Position numbers and translations under genes: made by a program. A stretch of 5,313 nucleotides of DNA, from contig JBEVMS010000346.1 of the NCBI GenBank assembly GCA_040508515.1, positions 1-5,313 of the forward strand. The letters run 5' to 3'. The notes beneath the pieces are model-generated. The model searched no databases. It saw only the letters and a program-made list of their open reading frames with translations, and was not told where the DNA came from. Position 1 is the stretch's first letter. Each line of letters starts with the position of its first letter. Shown here in pieces: positions 1-5,313 of this stretch. Origin of the DNA: JBEVMS01 sp040508515 (GTDB taxonomy: Bacteria; Pseudomonadota; Gammaproteobacteria; Xanthomonadales; Rhodanobacteraceae).

Positions 1-3000
1 GCATTAATGGCAACGTGACCACAGTCACTACGGTTGCGTGCGTTGCATCCGGCACAAGGCTTGCCGGGCTTGTGACTACTTATACCTGTACCCAAACCGT
101 CGCCACGACCACCACGACCACCACGCCCTACAACGGCGGCTTCTACTACGTCTGCCCGACGGCAGGTAGCTCGACAGGATGCGTTTACCATCAGGTCAAT
201 AGCGAAAGCGCGGCCATCAAGCAAAACTTCGCCAACTGGTACAGCTATTACCGCACGCGCAATCTCAACGCACGTGCGGCGATCGGGCGGGTGTTTGGCA
301 GCCTCTCAGACAATGCCGTGCGAACGGCGGGGCAGACTCTGCAAAGCCAGAGCGACAGCAGTCGCTACAACGCCAGCGGGAATTATGTCGGTCTTGCTTA
401 TGGGCCTTTGGCAAGCACCACCAAAATTTTAGAATTTGCCAATCCGGCCAACTGCACGGCCAGTAGCATCAGCGACAGTTGCTGGCGCAGCCAGTTCATG
501 AACTGGATTTACGGCGTGCCGGCCAGCGGCGGTACGCCCACGCGGGTAGCCACGCAGACGGCAGGCAAATTTTTCACGCGCACCCTGGACACCGCCAATC
601 CGCAGCGCGATCCCTATTGGAACGGTAGTACCAGCAGTCCTGCGGAAATTTCTTGCCGCAAGAATTTCAACATGCTGGTGACCGATGGTTTCTGGAATGG
701 CGATAGCCCCGATACGGTCAGTCCCAGTGTGAGTACTGGCATCAACTTGCCCGATGGCAAGAGCTATTCCACCAGCGATCCCAACAGCAAGATCTACTGG
801 AACCAGTCCGGTACCACCACGCCGTCGCTAGCCGATATCGCGTTCTACTACTGGGCGACCGACCTTCGCTCCAACCTTACCAACAACGTGCCGGCTTACT
901 ACCCGGACCTGAGTACGGGAGTGACTGGCGCGTCCACCCAGGTCGACGCCGGCGCCCCAGGCAACACTGGCGAGGTGTACTTCAACCCTGCCAACGATCC
1001 GGCGACCTGGCAGCACATGTCGCAATACATGGTAACCATGGGCGTATCCGGTTCGTTGAACTATCCCGGCGACTACACCGCGTTGCGCAAAGGCACCAAG
1101 CAGTGGCCCACCCCGACCACCGGCGGCGGCACGACCAATATCGACGATACCTGGCACGCCGCCTTGAGCAGCCGTGGCGGGTATTTCAGCGCGGCCGATC
1201 CCACGTCGCTGGTCAACAGCCTGAAGAGCATTCTTTCCTCGGTGATCGCCAGCTCATCGTCCGCGCTCAATCTCAGCCTCAACACGCAGGTACTGACGAG
1301 CAACAGCGTCGGCTACTACGCCGGCTACAACACCACGGACTACAGCGGTACGCTCAACGCGTTGAGCATCAATACCGATGGCACGGTGGGCAGTTCGGTC
1401 TGGCAAGCTGAAGCGGGGAGTCAGTTGACCAACCGCGCCAGCACCGACCCGCGTTTCATCGTTACCAGTAGCGGCCCAGGCGCGGGCAAGGGCGTCACGT
1501 TCAGCTCCAGCAATTTCAGCAGCCTCAGCAGCGCGGAACAGGCCGCGCTCAATTCACCCGATGGCACCGGTGCATCCAACGACGGGCTGGGCAAGGACCG
1601 GGTGGATTGGCTGACCGGCACGCGTAGCAAGGAGGGCACTACCTTTCGCACGCGCACCTCGCTGCTTGGGGCGATTTTCAATTCGCAGCCGGCCTATGTC
1701 GGACCGGCCAGCGGTGGCTACAGCAATGTGTTTCCTGCCGGATCGCCGGAGGCGACCGCGCTGGCGAGCAATGCCAACATGGCGTACTCGGCCTTTGTCA
1801 GCACGCAGCAGACGCGTCCGGCAGTGGTTTATGTCGGCGCCAACGACGGCATGTTGCATGCTTTCGACGCGCGGCTGTCTTCGGTCAGTGGTGCTAATCC
1901 GGGCCGTGAGCTGTGGGCTTATGTGCCGGCCAGCGTGTATGCCAACCTGCCGGCGCAGAGCCGGTTGGCGCAATACAGCTTTACTCCCACCGTGGATGGC
2001 AGTCCGGTCACGGGCGATGTATTTTTCGGTGCCGACAACGCCACCAATAACAGCGTCAAGGGGTGGCATACGCTCTTGGTAGGATCGCTACGCTACGGCG
2101 GCCGTGGCGTGTTCGCGATTGATATCACCGATCCCCGTGCGGTGAGCTCGGCATCCACCGCTGCGCAAAAAGTGTTGTGGGAATTCAACAGCGCCAGTAC
2201 CGACGTCACCAATTCCACCGATACGCCGGCCAATATGGGTTACAGCTTCGGTACGCCGACCATTGGCCGCCTGCCCAACGGCAAGTGGGTGGTGCTGGTG
2301 CCTGGCGGGTATTTTCCTGATGGCAGTACCGCGGCCGCGGCAGGCAATACCTACAGTTCGCTGTTTGTGCTGGATGCGCAAACCGGCACGGTGCTCAAGG
2401 AAATCCGCACGCCCAGCGGTACGACAAGTTATGGCCTGTCGACTCCGGTGCTTGGGGATTACGATGGCGATCAGGTGGCCGATGTGGCGTTCGCCGGTGA
2501 TCTCGCGGGCAATGTCTGGCGTATCGATCTTTCGGCGGCCCTGGCGAACAGCAGCCAGACAGCCGGCGTCAGTTTGTTGTTCCAGCCGGCGACGGCCGGG
2601 GCGCAGTCGATCACTACCTCGCCTCGCTTGATTGCCGATCCCACGTCCAATGACTTCATCGTCATCTTCGGTACCGGGCGTTATCTGGCGACATCCGATA
2701 CGCCCGACATCACGACGCAGGCGCTCTACGGCATCCGTGATCCCGGCACGGCGGTGACGACGCCGGTGACGCTCAGCAATCTGACCCAGCAAAGCCTGAC
2801 GGTCGATAGCGCGACGGGTGGCATCGGAGTCACTGGCAATGCTGTCGCCGCCAGCAGCAGTGGATGGTATCTGCTGCTCAACAACCCTGCCGGCGAACGG
2901 GTGGTGGTGACTCCCGCGATCGTCACGGCAACCAACACGGTAATCTTCAGCACCTTGATTCCCTCCGCCAGCGATCCTTGCACGACGGCGAGCAGCGGCT

Positions 3001-3266
3001 CCCTGATCGCACTCAATGCCAGCAACGGCAACGCCGCCAACGGGGTGAATATTGGCGTCACGGTGAGTCTGGGCACGGGCTTCACCCTGGCGGGCGGTCG
3101 CACCAACAATGCTGCCAGCGCCGGATCGCTGTATGCGGCCGCCAGCGCTTCCGGCAGCACGCTCTACTTCGTTGGCAAAACCTCCCTATCCAGTCCTGTG
3201 ACGATGAGTGCCAGCATCCCCACGTCGCGTCGGCGTTCATGGCGGAGTCTCAACAATGAAAATTGA
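1..3266 (+). CDS. pilY1: PilY1, type IV pilus tip adhesin and biogenesis factor (5' end missing)
   Basis: PilY1 is a secreted/outer-surface protein that works with the minor pilins at the pilus tip in assembly, adhesion and control of retraction. The frame is open to the left edge (first full codon at 3), so the signal peptide, true start and probable metal-binding DxSxS motif lie outside; 1087 residues are visible. Numbering from the GTG at 15: a Cys/Thr-rich stretch at 9-59, the family-typical QNFANWYSYYRTRN at 70-83, the MLVTDGFWNG segment at 220-229, and the end of the vWA-like part near 412. The C-terminal PilC/PilY1 beta-propeller (PF05567 type) follows from about 550, with VYVGANDGMLHAFD near 605, RGVFAIDITDP, and a calcium-type loop DYDGDQVAD at 815-823. 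The end, RRRSWRSL, matches the usual PilY1 tail, so the 3' end looks intact. The stop overlaps the next gene by 11 nt. Confidence 0.95.
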   Translation, partial: INGNVTTVTTVACVASGTRLAGLVTTYTCTQTVATTTTTTTPYNGGFYYVCPTAGSSTGCVYHQVNSESAAIKQNFANWYSYYRTRNLNARAAIGRVFGSLSDNAVRTAGQTLQSQSDSSRYNASGNYVGLAYGPLASTTKILEFANPANCTASSISDSCWRSQFMNWIYGVPASGGTPTRVATQTAGKFFTRTLDTANPQRDPYWNGSTSSPAEISCRKNFNMLVTDGFWNGDSPDTVSPSVSTGINLPDGKSYSTSDPNSKIYWNQSGTTTPSLADIAFYYWATDLRSNLTNNVPAYYPDLSTGVTGASTQVDAGAPGNTGEVYFNPANDPATWQHMSQYMVTMGVSGSLNYPGDYTALRKGTKQWPTPTTGGGTTNIDDTWHAALSSRGGYFSAADPTSLVNSLKSILSSVIASSSSALNLSLNTQVLTSNSVGYYAGYNTTDYSGTLNALSINTDGTVGSSVWQAEAGSQLTNRASTDPRFIVTSSGPGAGKGVTFSSSNFSSLSSAEQAALNSPDGTGASNDGLGKDRVDWLTGTRSKEGTTFRTRTSLLGAIFNSQPAYVGPASGGYSNVFPAGSPEATALASNANMAYSAFVSTQQTRPAVVYVGANDGMLHAFDARLSSVSGANPGRELWAYVPASVYANLPAQSRLAQYSFTPTVDGSPVTGDVFFGADNATNNSVKGWHTLLVGSLRYGGRGVFAIDITDPRAVSSASTAAQKVLWEFNSASTDVTNSTDTPANMGYSFGTPTIGRLPNGKWVVLVPGGYFPDGSTAAAAGNTYSSLFVLDAQTGTVLKEIRTPSGTTSYGLSTPVLGDYDGDQVADVAFAGDLAGNVWRIDLSAALANSSQTAGVSLLFQPATAGAQSITTSPRLIADPTSNDFIVIFGTGRYLATSDTPDITTQALYGIRDPGTAVTTPVTLSNLTQQSLTVDSATGGIGVTGNAVAASSSGWYLLLNNPAGERVVVTPAIVTATNTVIFSTLIPSASDPCTTASSGSLIALNASNGNAANGVNIGVTVSLGTGFTLAGGRTNNAASAGSLYAAASASGSTLYFVGKTSLSSPVTMSASIPTSRRRSWRSLNNEN
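105..125 (+). repeat. In-frame 9-nt tandem repeat encoding seven threonines
   Basis: The unit ACGACCACC occurs twice, followed by a third ACG, inside pilY1. It encodes Thr31-Thr37 (numbered from the GTG at 15). Because the period is a multiple of three, a change in copy number would alter the length of the threonine run without breaking the frame. It lies in the Cys/Thr-rich part of the N-terminal region, where length variation would be tolerated. Whether copy number varies between strains cannot be seen here. Confidence 0.6.
2457..2483 (+). other. Codons for the PilY1 calcium-binding loop
   Basis: These nine codons read D-Y-D-G-D-Q-V-A-D, an EF-hand-like DxDxDxxxD pattern, directly followed by VAFAGDLAGNVWRIDL, part of a propeller blade. 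In Pseudomonas aeruginosa PilY1 an equivalent loop (residues about 600-608) binds calcium, and calcium binding and release there govern pilus extension and retraction. All four acidic ligand positions (1, 3, 5, 9) are Asp here, so calcium binding is likely retained. This is assigned from pattern and position only. Confidence 0.8.
3244..3247 (+). promoter_or_regulatory. Ribosome binding site for pilE
   Basis: GGAG lies 8 nt before the ATG at 3256, inside the last codons of pilY1. It supports this start over the in-frame ATG at 3208, which would give a 29-residue leader, long for a type IV prepilin. Confidence 0.65.
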
Positions 3267-3720
3267 TAGTGGATCGGGCGGGCCGGCGAACGGCTTCACC
3301 CTGATCGAGTTGATGGTGGTGGTGGCGATCGTTGCCATCCTCGCGGCGATCGCGATTCCCTCCTACAGCCGCTATGTCTACCGCGCACGGCGCGTGGACG
3401 GGCAGCAACTGCTGTTGAAGATTGCCACGGCGCAGGAACGCTATTACGCCCTTAACAACAAGTACGCCGTACTCAGCGCGGCGGGTTTTTCCAGCGATAC
3501 GGTGACGTCGGAGAAGGGCTATTACACCGCCCAGATTGCGACAGCCAGCTTGACCTCCACCACCGTCAATAGCATCACGGTGGCGGCGCAAGGCTATACG
3601 GCCACGGCCACGCCCATTGGCGCGCAAGCTGCCGACCAATGCACCGGCTTGAGTATCGACAACACGGGGGCGAAAACCTTCACGTCGAACACGCCAGTGA
3701 CCAATGGAACCTGCTGGTGA
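3256..3720 (+). CDS. pilE: PilE-type type IV minor pilin
   Basis: This 154-residue prepilin enters the inner membrane, is cleaved and N-methylated by PilD, and joins the pilus, where PilE proteins act with PilY1, PilV, PilW, PilX and FimU as minor pilins. The leader is MKIDSGSGGPANG; cleavage is expected after Gly13, giving mature Phe+1 and Glu+5 (E18), with one hydrophobic helix at about residues 14-37 (FTLIELMVVVAIVAILAAIA...). The segment AQERYYALNNKYAVLSAAGF at 59-78 is characteristic of PilE-like minor pilins. Cys129 and Cys153 should close the C-terminal D-region disulfide loop, one residue from the end (GTCW). The ATG at 3256 was chosen for its GGAG and leader length. The gene overlaps pilY1 by 11 nt and the next pilin by 4 nt, so translation is probably coupled. 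The leader has no net charge, which is uncommon. A major pilin is unlikely, given the position in the minor-pilin operon. Confidence 0.9.
   Translation: MKIDSGSGGPANGFTLIELMVVVAIVAILAAIAIPSYSRYVYRARRVDGQQLLLKIATAQERYYALNNKYAVLSAAGFSSDTVTSEKGYYTAQIATASLTSTTVNSITVAAQGYTATATPIGAQAADQCTGLSIDNTGAKTFTSNTPVTNGTCW
3706..3709 (+). promoter_or_regulatory. Weak ribosome binding site for the GspH/FimT pilin
   Basis: GGAA ends 7 nt before the GTG at 3717, inside the final codons of pilE. It is a short match, so initiation probably relies mainly on ribosomes finishing pilE at the overlapping GTGA. It helps to fix the GTG as the start. Confidence 0.4.
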
Positions 3721-4322
3721 CCCAACGTCTGCGCCGTTGCCGAGGCTTCACCCTGACCGAGTTGCTGGTCACCGTCGCGGTGGCTTCGATATTGGCGATG
3801 ATCGCCGTACCGTCATTCCTCACGCTGATGCGGCGACAGCGCGTGGCTGGGAGTTACAACAGCCTAGTGGCTTCCTTGCAATATGCGCGCACCGAAGCGA
3901 TCAATCGTGGTGCTTACGTGGCCGTGTGCCCCACCACGTCAACGACCAAGAATGCGGCAACGTGTTCGGGTAGTACGTCCTACGAAACCGGCTGGCTGGT
4001 TTACAGCTATCCAGTGAGCCTGGGCACCAATCTGAGCTATGACGCCACCAAAGCCCAATTGCTTCGCTTGACGAGCACGCAAGCGGCGGTGTCGATCCGA
4101 GCCGCGGATGGCAATGTGATTACATTCGGCCAGCAGGGGCAGGTGCAGCCGCTCAATGCGACCAGTGCACACAATGTGCAGTTCGCGGTTTGCGCATTGG
4201 CCAATGGCACCAGCGGACTGGGACAAAACACCAGCAGTGTGCCCGGAGCGCTGCTTACGTTGAGTGGTTCTGGCGGCATCAAGAACACACAGCTCTCCAG
4301 CGGTGCGGCCTGCACGCCCTAA
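3717..4322 (+). CDS. GspH/FimT-family type IV minor pilin
   Basis: This 201-residue prepilin has the leader MTQRLRRCRG, is cut after Gly10, and has mature Phe+1 and Glu+5 (E15), followed by a membrane helix at about 11-34. The segment YNSLVASLQYARTEAINRG at 47-65, then VAVC, is the hallmark of the GspH/FimT domain (PF12019 type); WLVYSY at 93-98 and VITFGQQGQV at 134-143 fit its later strands. Mature cysteines are 71, 83, 159 and 199, enough for two disulfides. The GTG start was chosen because it gives a 10-residue basic leader; the in-frame ATG at 3639 would give 36 residues. The start overlaps the pilE stop as GTGA. A FimU-like structural minor pilin and a FimT-like protein are both possible. 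The C-terminal GRxR DNA-binding motif known in competence FimT is not evident (GGIKN at 186-190), which favours a structural role. I left the symbol blank because FimT and FimU cannot be separated by eye. Confidence 0.88.
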   Translation: MTQRLRRCRGFTLTELLVTVAVASILAMIAVPSFLTLMRRQRVAGSYNSLVASLQYARTEAINRGAYVAVCPTTSTTKNAATCSGSTSYETGWLVYSYPVSLGTNLSYDATKAQLLRLTSTQAAVSIRAADGNVITFGQQGQVQPLNATSAHNVQFAVCALANGTSGLGQNTSSVPGALLTLSGSGGIKNTQLSSGAACTP

Positions 4323-4326
4323 ATCG

Positions 4327-4336
4327 GCGCTAGCGC
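4327..4336 (+). repeat. 10-bp perfect palindrome GCGCTAGCGC after the pilin operon
   Basis: The palindrome begins 4 nt after the stop of the GspH/FimT gene. As RNA it could form only a 3-bp stem with a CTAG loop, and no run of T follows, so it is not a convincing intrinsic terminator. It could be a protein site or chance. It is the first of three CTAG-centred or CTAG-containing symmetric sites in the next 80 nt. Confidence 0.5.
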
Positions 4337-4337
4337 G

Positions 4338-4366
4338 ATGACCGCTTGCGTGGCGAGGGCTAGAAT
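4338..4366 (+). promoter_or_regulatory. Putative sigma70 promoter for gcdH
   Basis: ATGACC at 4338-4343 (4 of 6 matches to TTGACA) and TAGAAT at 4361-4366 (5 of 6 to TATAAT) are separated by exactly 17 nt. Transcription would begin near 4373, leaving a leader of about 26 nt that contains the ribosome binding site. The change from pilus genes to a catabolic gene across a 76-nt gap also calls for a promoter here. It is predicted by eye only. Confidence 0.55.
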
Positions 4367-4370
4367 AGCC
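4358..4370 (+). promoter_or_regulatory. Inverted repeat GGCTA-GAA-TAGCC over the -10 box (possible operator)
   Basis: Two perfect 5-bp arms flank a 3-nt centre and include the whole putative -10 hexamer of gcdH. A dimeric repressor bound here would block the promoter, which would suit a catabolic gene induced by its pathway. The arms are short and chance symmetry is possible; no regulator gene is visible in the window. Confidence 0.35.
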
Positions 4371-4389
4371 ATCACTCAAAGGGTGTCTC

Positions 4390-4393
4390 GGAG
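4390..4393 (+). promoter_or_regulatory. Ribosome binding site for gcdH
   Basis: GGAG stands 5 nt before the ATG at 4399. It selects this ATG over the next in-frame ATG at codon 23, which would remove the N-terminal residues shared with glutaryl-CoA dehydrogenases. Confidence 0.7.
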
Positions 4394-4398
4394 TACGC

Positions 4399-5313
4399 AT
4401 GGCTAGCCGTCTGGAACCCTTGGATATTTACGATGTCCGCTCCCTGCTCAGCGACGAGGAGCGCATGGTGCAGGACACCGTGGGCCGTTTCGTCGACGCG
4501 CGGGTGCTACCGATCATCGGCGACTGCTTCGATCAGGCGCGCTTTCCCATCGAGTTGGTGCCGCAACTCGCCGAGCTTGGATTGCTCGGCGCGACGTTGC
4601 CGCAGGAGTACGGCTGCGCCGGCATGAACGCGGTCAGTTACGGCTTGATCTGCCAGGAGCTGGAGCGCGGCGACTCGGGCCTGCGCAGCTTCGCCTCGGT
4701 GCAAAGTTCGCTGTGCATGTACCCGATCTACGCCTACGGCTCGGAACAACAAAAGCGCGACTACCTGCCGCGCATGGCCGCCGGCGAAGTGATCGGCTGC
4801 TTCGGCTTGACCGAGCCGCACGGCGGTTCGGACCCGGCCAACATGAAAACCCACGCCCGGCGTGACGGTGACGACTGGCTGATCGACGGCGCCAAGATGT
4901 GGATCACCAACGGCAATCTGGCGCATATCGCCATCGTCTGGGCGCAGACGGACGATGGCATCCAGGGCTTCATCGTGCCGACCGACAGCGCCGGCTTCAC
5001 CGCGCAGGAAATCCACAAAAAGATGAGCCTGCGCGCCTCGGTCACCTCGGCGTTGTTCCTTGACCAGGTGCGCGTGCCCGACCGCCTGCGGCTGCCCCAT
5101 GTGAAGGGGCTCAAGGGCCCGCTGGGTTGCTTGAACCAGGCGCGCTACGGCATTGCCTGGGGGCCGATCGGCGCGGCGCAGGCGTGTCTCAAAGAAGTGC
5201 TCGACTACAGCGCCCAGCGGACGCTGTTCGATCGCCCGCTGGCGGCTAATCAAGCCGTGCAGATCAAACTGGCCGAGATGGCCCGGCGCATCACCACCGC
5301 GCAGTTGCTGTCG
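4399..5313 (+). CDS. gcdH: Glutaryl-CoA dehydrogenase (3' end missing)
   Basis: This cytoplasmic FAD enzyme oxidises and decarboxylates glutaryl-CoA to crotonyl-CoA and CO2, passing electrons to electron-transfer flavoprotein, in lysine and tryptophan breakdown. The first 305 codons are present; the family usually has about 390, so roughly the last fifth, including the expected catalytic Glu, lies beyond the edge. The N-terminal acyl-CoA dehydrogenase domain spans about 18-130, the middle domain about 134-225, and the C-terminal helical domain starts near 240. Family-specific segments are ELERGDSGLRS at 87-97, VQSSLCMYPIYAYGSE at 101-116, CFGLTEPHGGSDP at 134-146, WITN at 168-171, and GPLGCLNQARYGIAWG at 240-255. 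Arg96, Ser97 and Thr170 align with human Arg94, Ser95 and Thr170, which hold the glutaryl carboxylate and separate this enzyme from ordinary acyl-CoA dehydrogenases. It probably has its own promoter and is functionally unrelated to the pilus genes upstream. Confidence 0.95.
   Translation, partial: MASRLEPLDIYDVRSLLSDEERMVQDTVGRFVDARVLPIIGDCFDQARFPIELVPQLAELGLLGATLPQEYGCAGMNAVSYGLICQELERGDSGLRSFASVQSSLCMYPIYAYGSEQQKRDYLPRMAAGEVIGCFGLTEPHGGSDPANMKTHARRDGDDWLIDGAKMWITNGNLAHIAIVWAQTDDGIQGFIVPTDSAGFTAQEIHKKMSLRASVTSALFLDQVRVPDRLRLPHVKGLKGPLGCLNQARYGIAWGPIGAAQACLKEVLDYSAQRTLFDRPLAANQAVQIKLAEMARRITTAQLLS

Noticed and set aside
15..17. GTG as the start of pilY1
   Set aside because: The frame stays open to the left edge, no ribosome binding site precedes it, and known PilY1 proteins have a signal peptide and a longer vWA-like region upstream of this point. 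It is an internal codon.
105..125. Phase-variable on/off switch in pilY1
   Set aside because: The repeat unit is 9 nt, so copy-number change cannot shift the frame; unlike the poly-G tracts of Neisseria pilC it could only alter length.
1194..2647. 14-nt direct repeat GCCGATCCCACGTC at 1194-1207 and 2634-2647
   Set aside because: Both copies encode the same common peptide ADPTS in the same frame within one gene, the flanks differ, and no element lies between; best explained by codon bias.
2088..2792. Open frame on the - strand (234 codons) opposite the PilY1 propeller
   Set aside because: Same reason: a low-complexity Arg-rich shadow with no recognisable domain, lying under a well-conserved propeller.
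3208..3255. Upstream ATG extension of pilE
   Set aside because: It would give a 29-residue leader and a longer overlap with pilY1; the ATG at 3256 has a well-spaced GGAG and a normal 13-residue leader.
3639..3716. Upstream ATG extension of the GspH/FimT pilin
   Set aside because: It would give a 36-residue leader that reads as out-of-frame pilE sequence; the GTG at 3717 gives a standard 10-residue basic leader.
4327..4370. Rho-independent terminator after the pilin operon
   Set aside because: The symmetric sites have very short stems and no T-run follows, so the operon end is not marked by a recognisable intrinsic terminator.
4507..5253. Long open frame on the - strand (248 codons) opposite gcdH
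   Set aside because: The + strand protein is an unmistakable glutaryl-CoA dehydrogenase. The antisense frame is an Arg/His/Ala-rich translation typical of the complement of GC-rich coding DNA.

Overview
The window reads as chromosomal DNA from a GC-rich gammaproteobacterium, most likely of the Xanthomonadales (a Rhodanobacter/Dyella/Frateuria or Xanthomonas type). This placement is an inference from codon use, the type IV pilus gene content and the protein style; there is no rRNA or other marker to fix it. All four genes lie on the + strand. No RNA gene, insertion sequence, integrase, CRISPR array or phage gene is visible.

Positions 1-4322 are the distal end of a type IV pilus minor-pilin operon. 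The first gene is pilY1, which enters from the left edge already inside its von Willebrand-like N-terminal domain and continues through the complete C-terminal beta-propeller. It overlaps by 11 nt the start of a PilE-type minor pilin (3256-3720). The pilin's stop overlaps by 4 nt (GTGA) the start of a GspH/FimT-family minor pilin (3717-4322). The three overlapping reading frames imply one transcript and coupled translation. The products should act together: PilY1 with the minor pilins forms the tip and initiation complex of the pilus, PilY1 providing adhesion and calcium-gated control of retraction. Both pilins carry class III signal sequences for the prepilin peptidase PilD.

Positions 4323-4398 are a 76-nt spacer with no convincing terminator. 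It holds a plausible sigma70 promoter (ATGACC, 17 nt, TAGAAT), a perfect inverted repeat over its -10 box, and a good ribosome binding site. It also begins a local cluster of CTAG-containing palindromes.

Positions 4399-5313 are the first 305 codons of a glutaryl-CoA dehydrogenase (gcdH), a housekeeping catabolic gene unrelated to pili, cut by the right edge. It probably has its own promoter.

Most of the window is ordinary and I see no new system. The points most worth a second look are the GspH/FimT gene placed after pilE and lacking the DNA-binding motif of competence FimT proteins, the Cys/Thr-rich insert in PilY1, and the clustered palindromes at the gcdH promoter.
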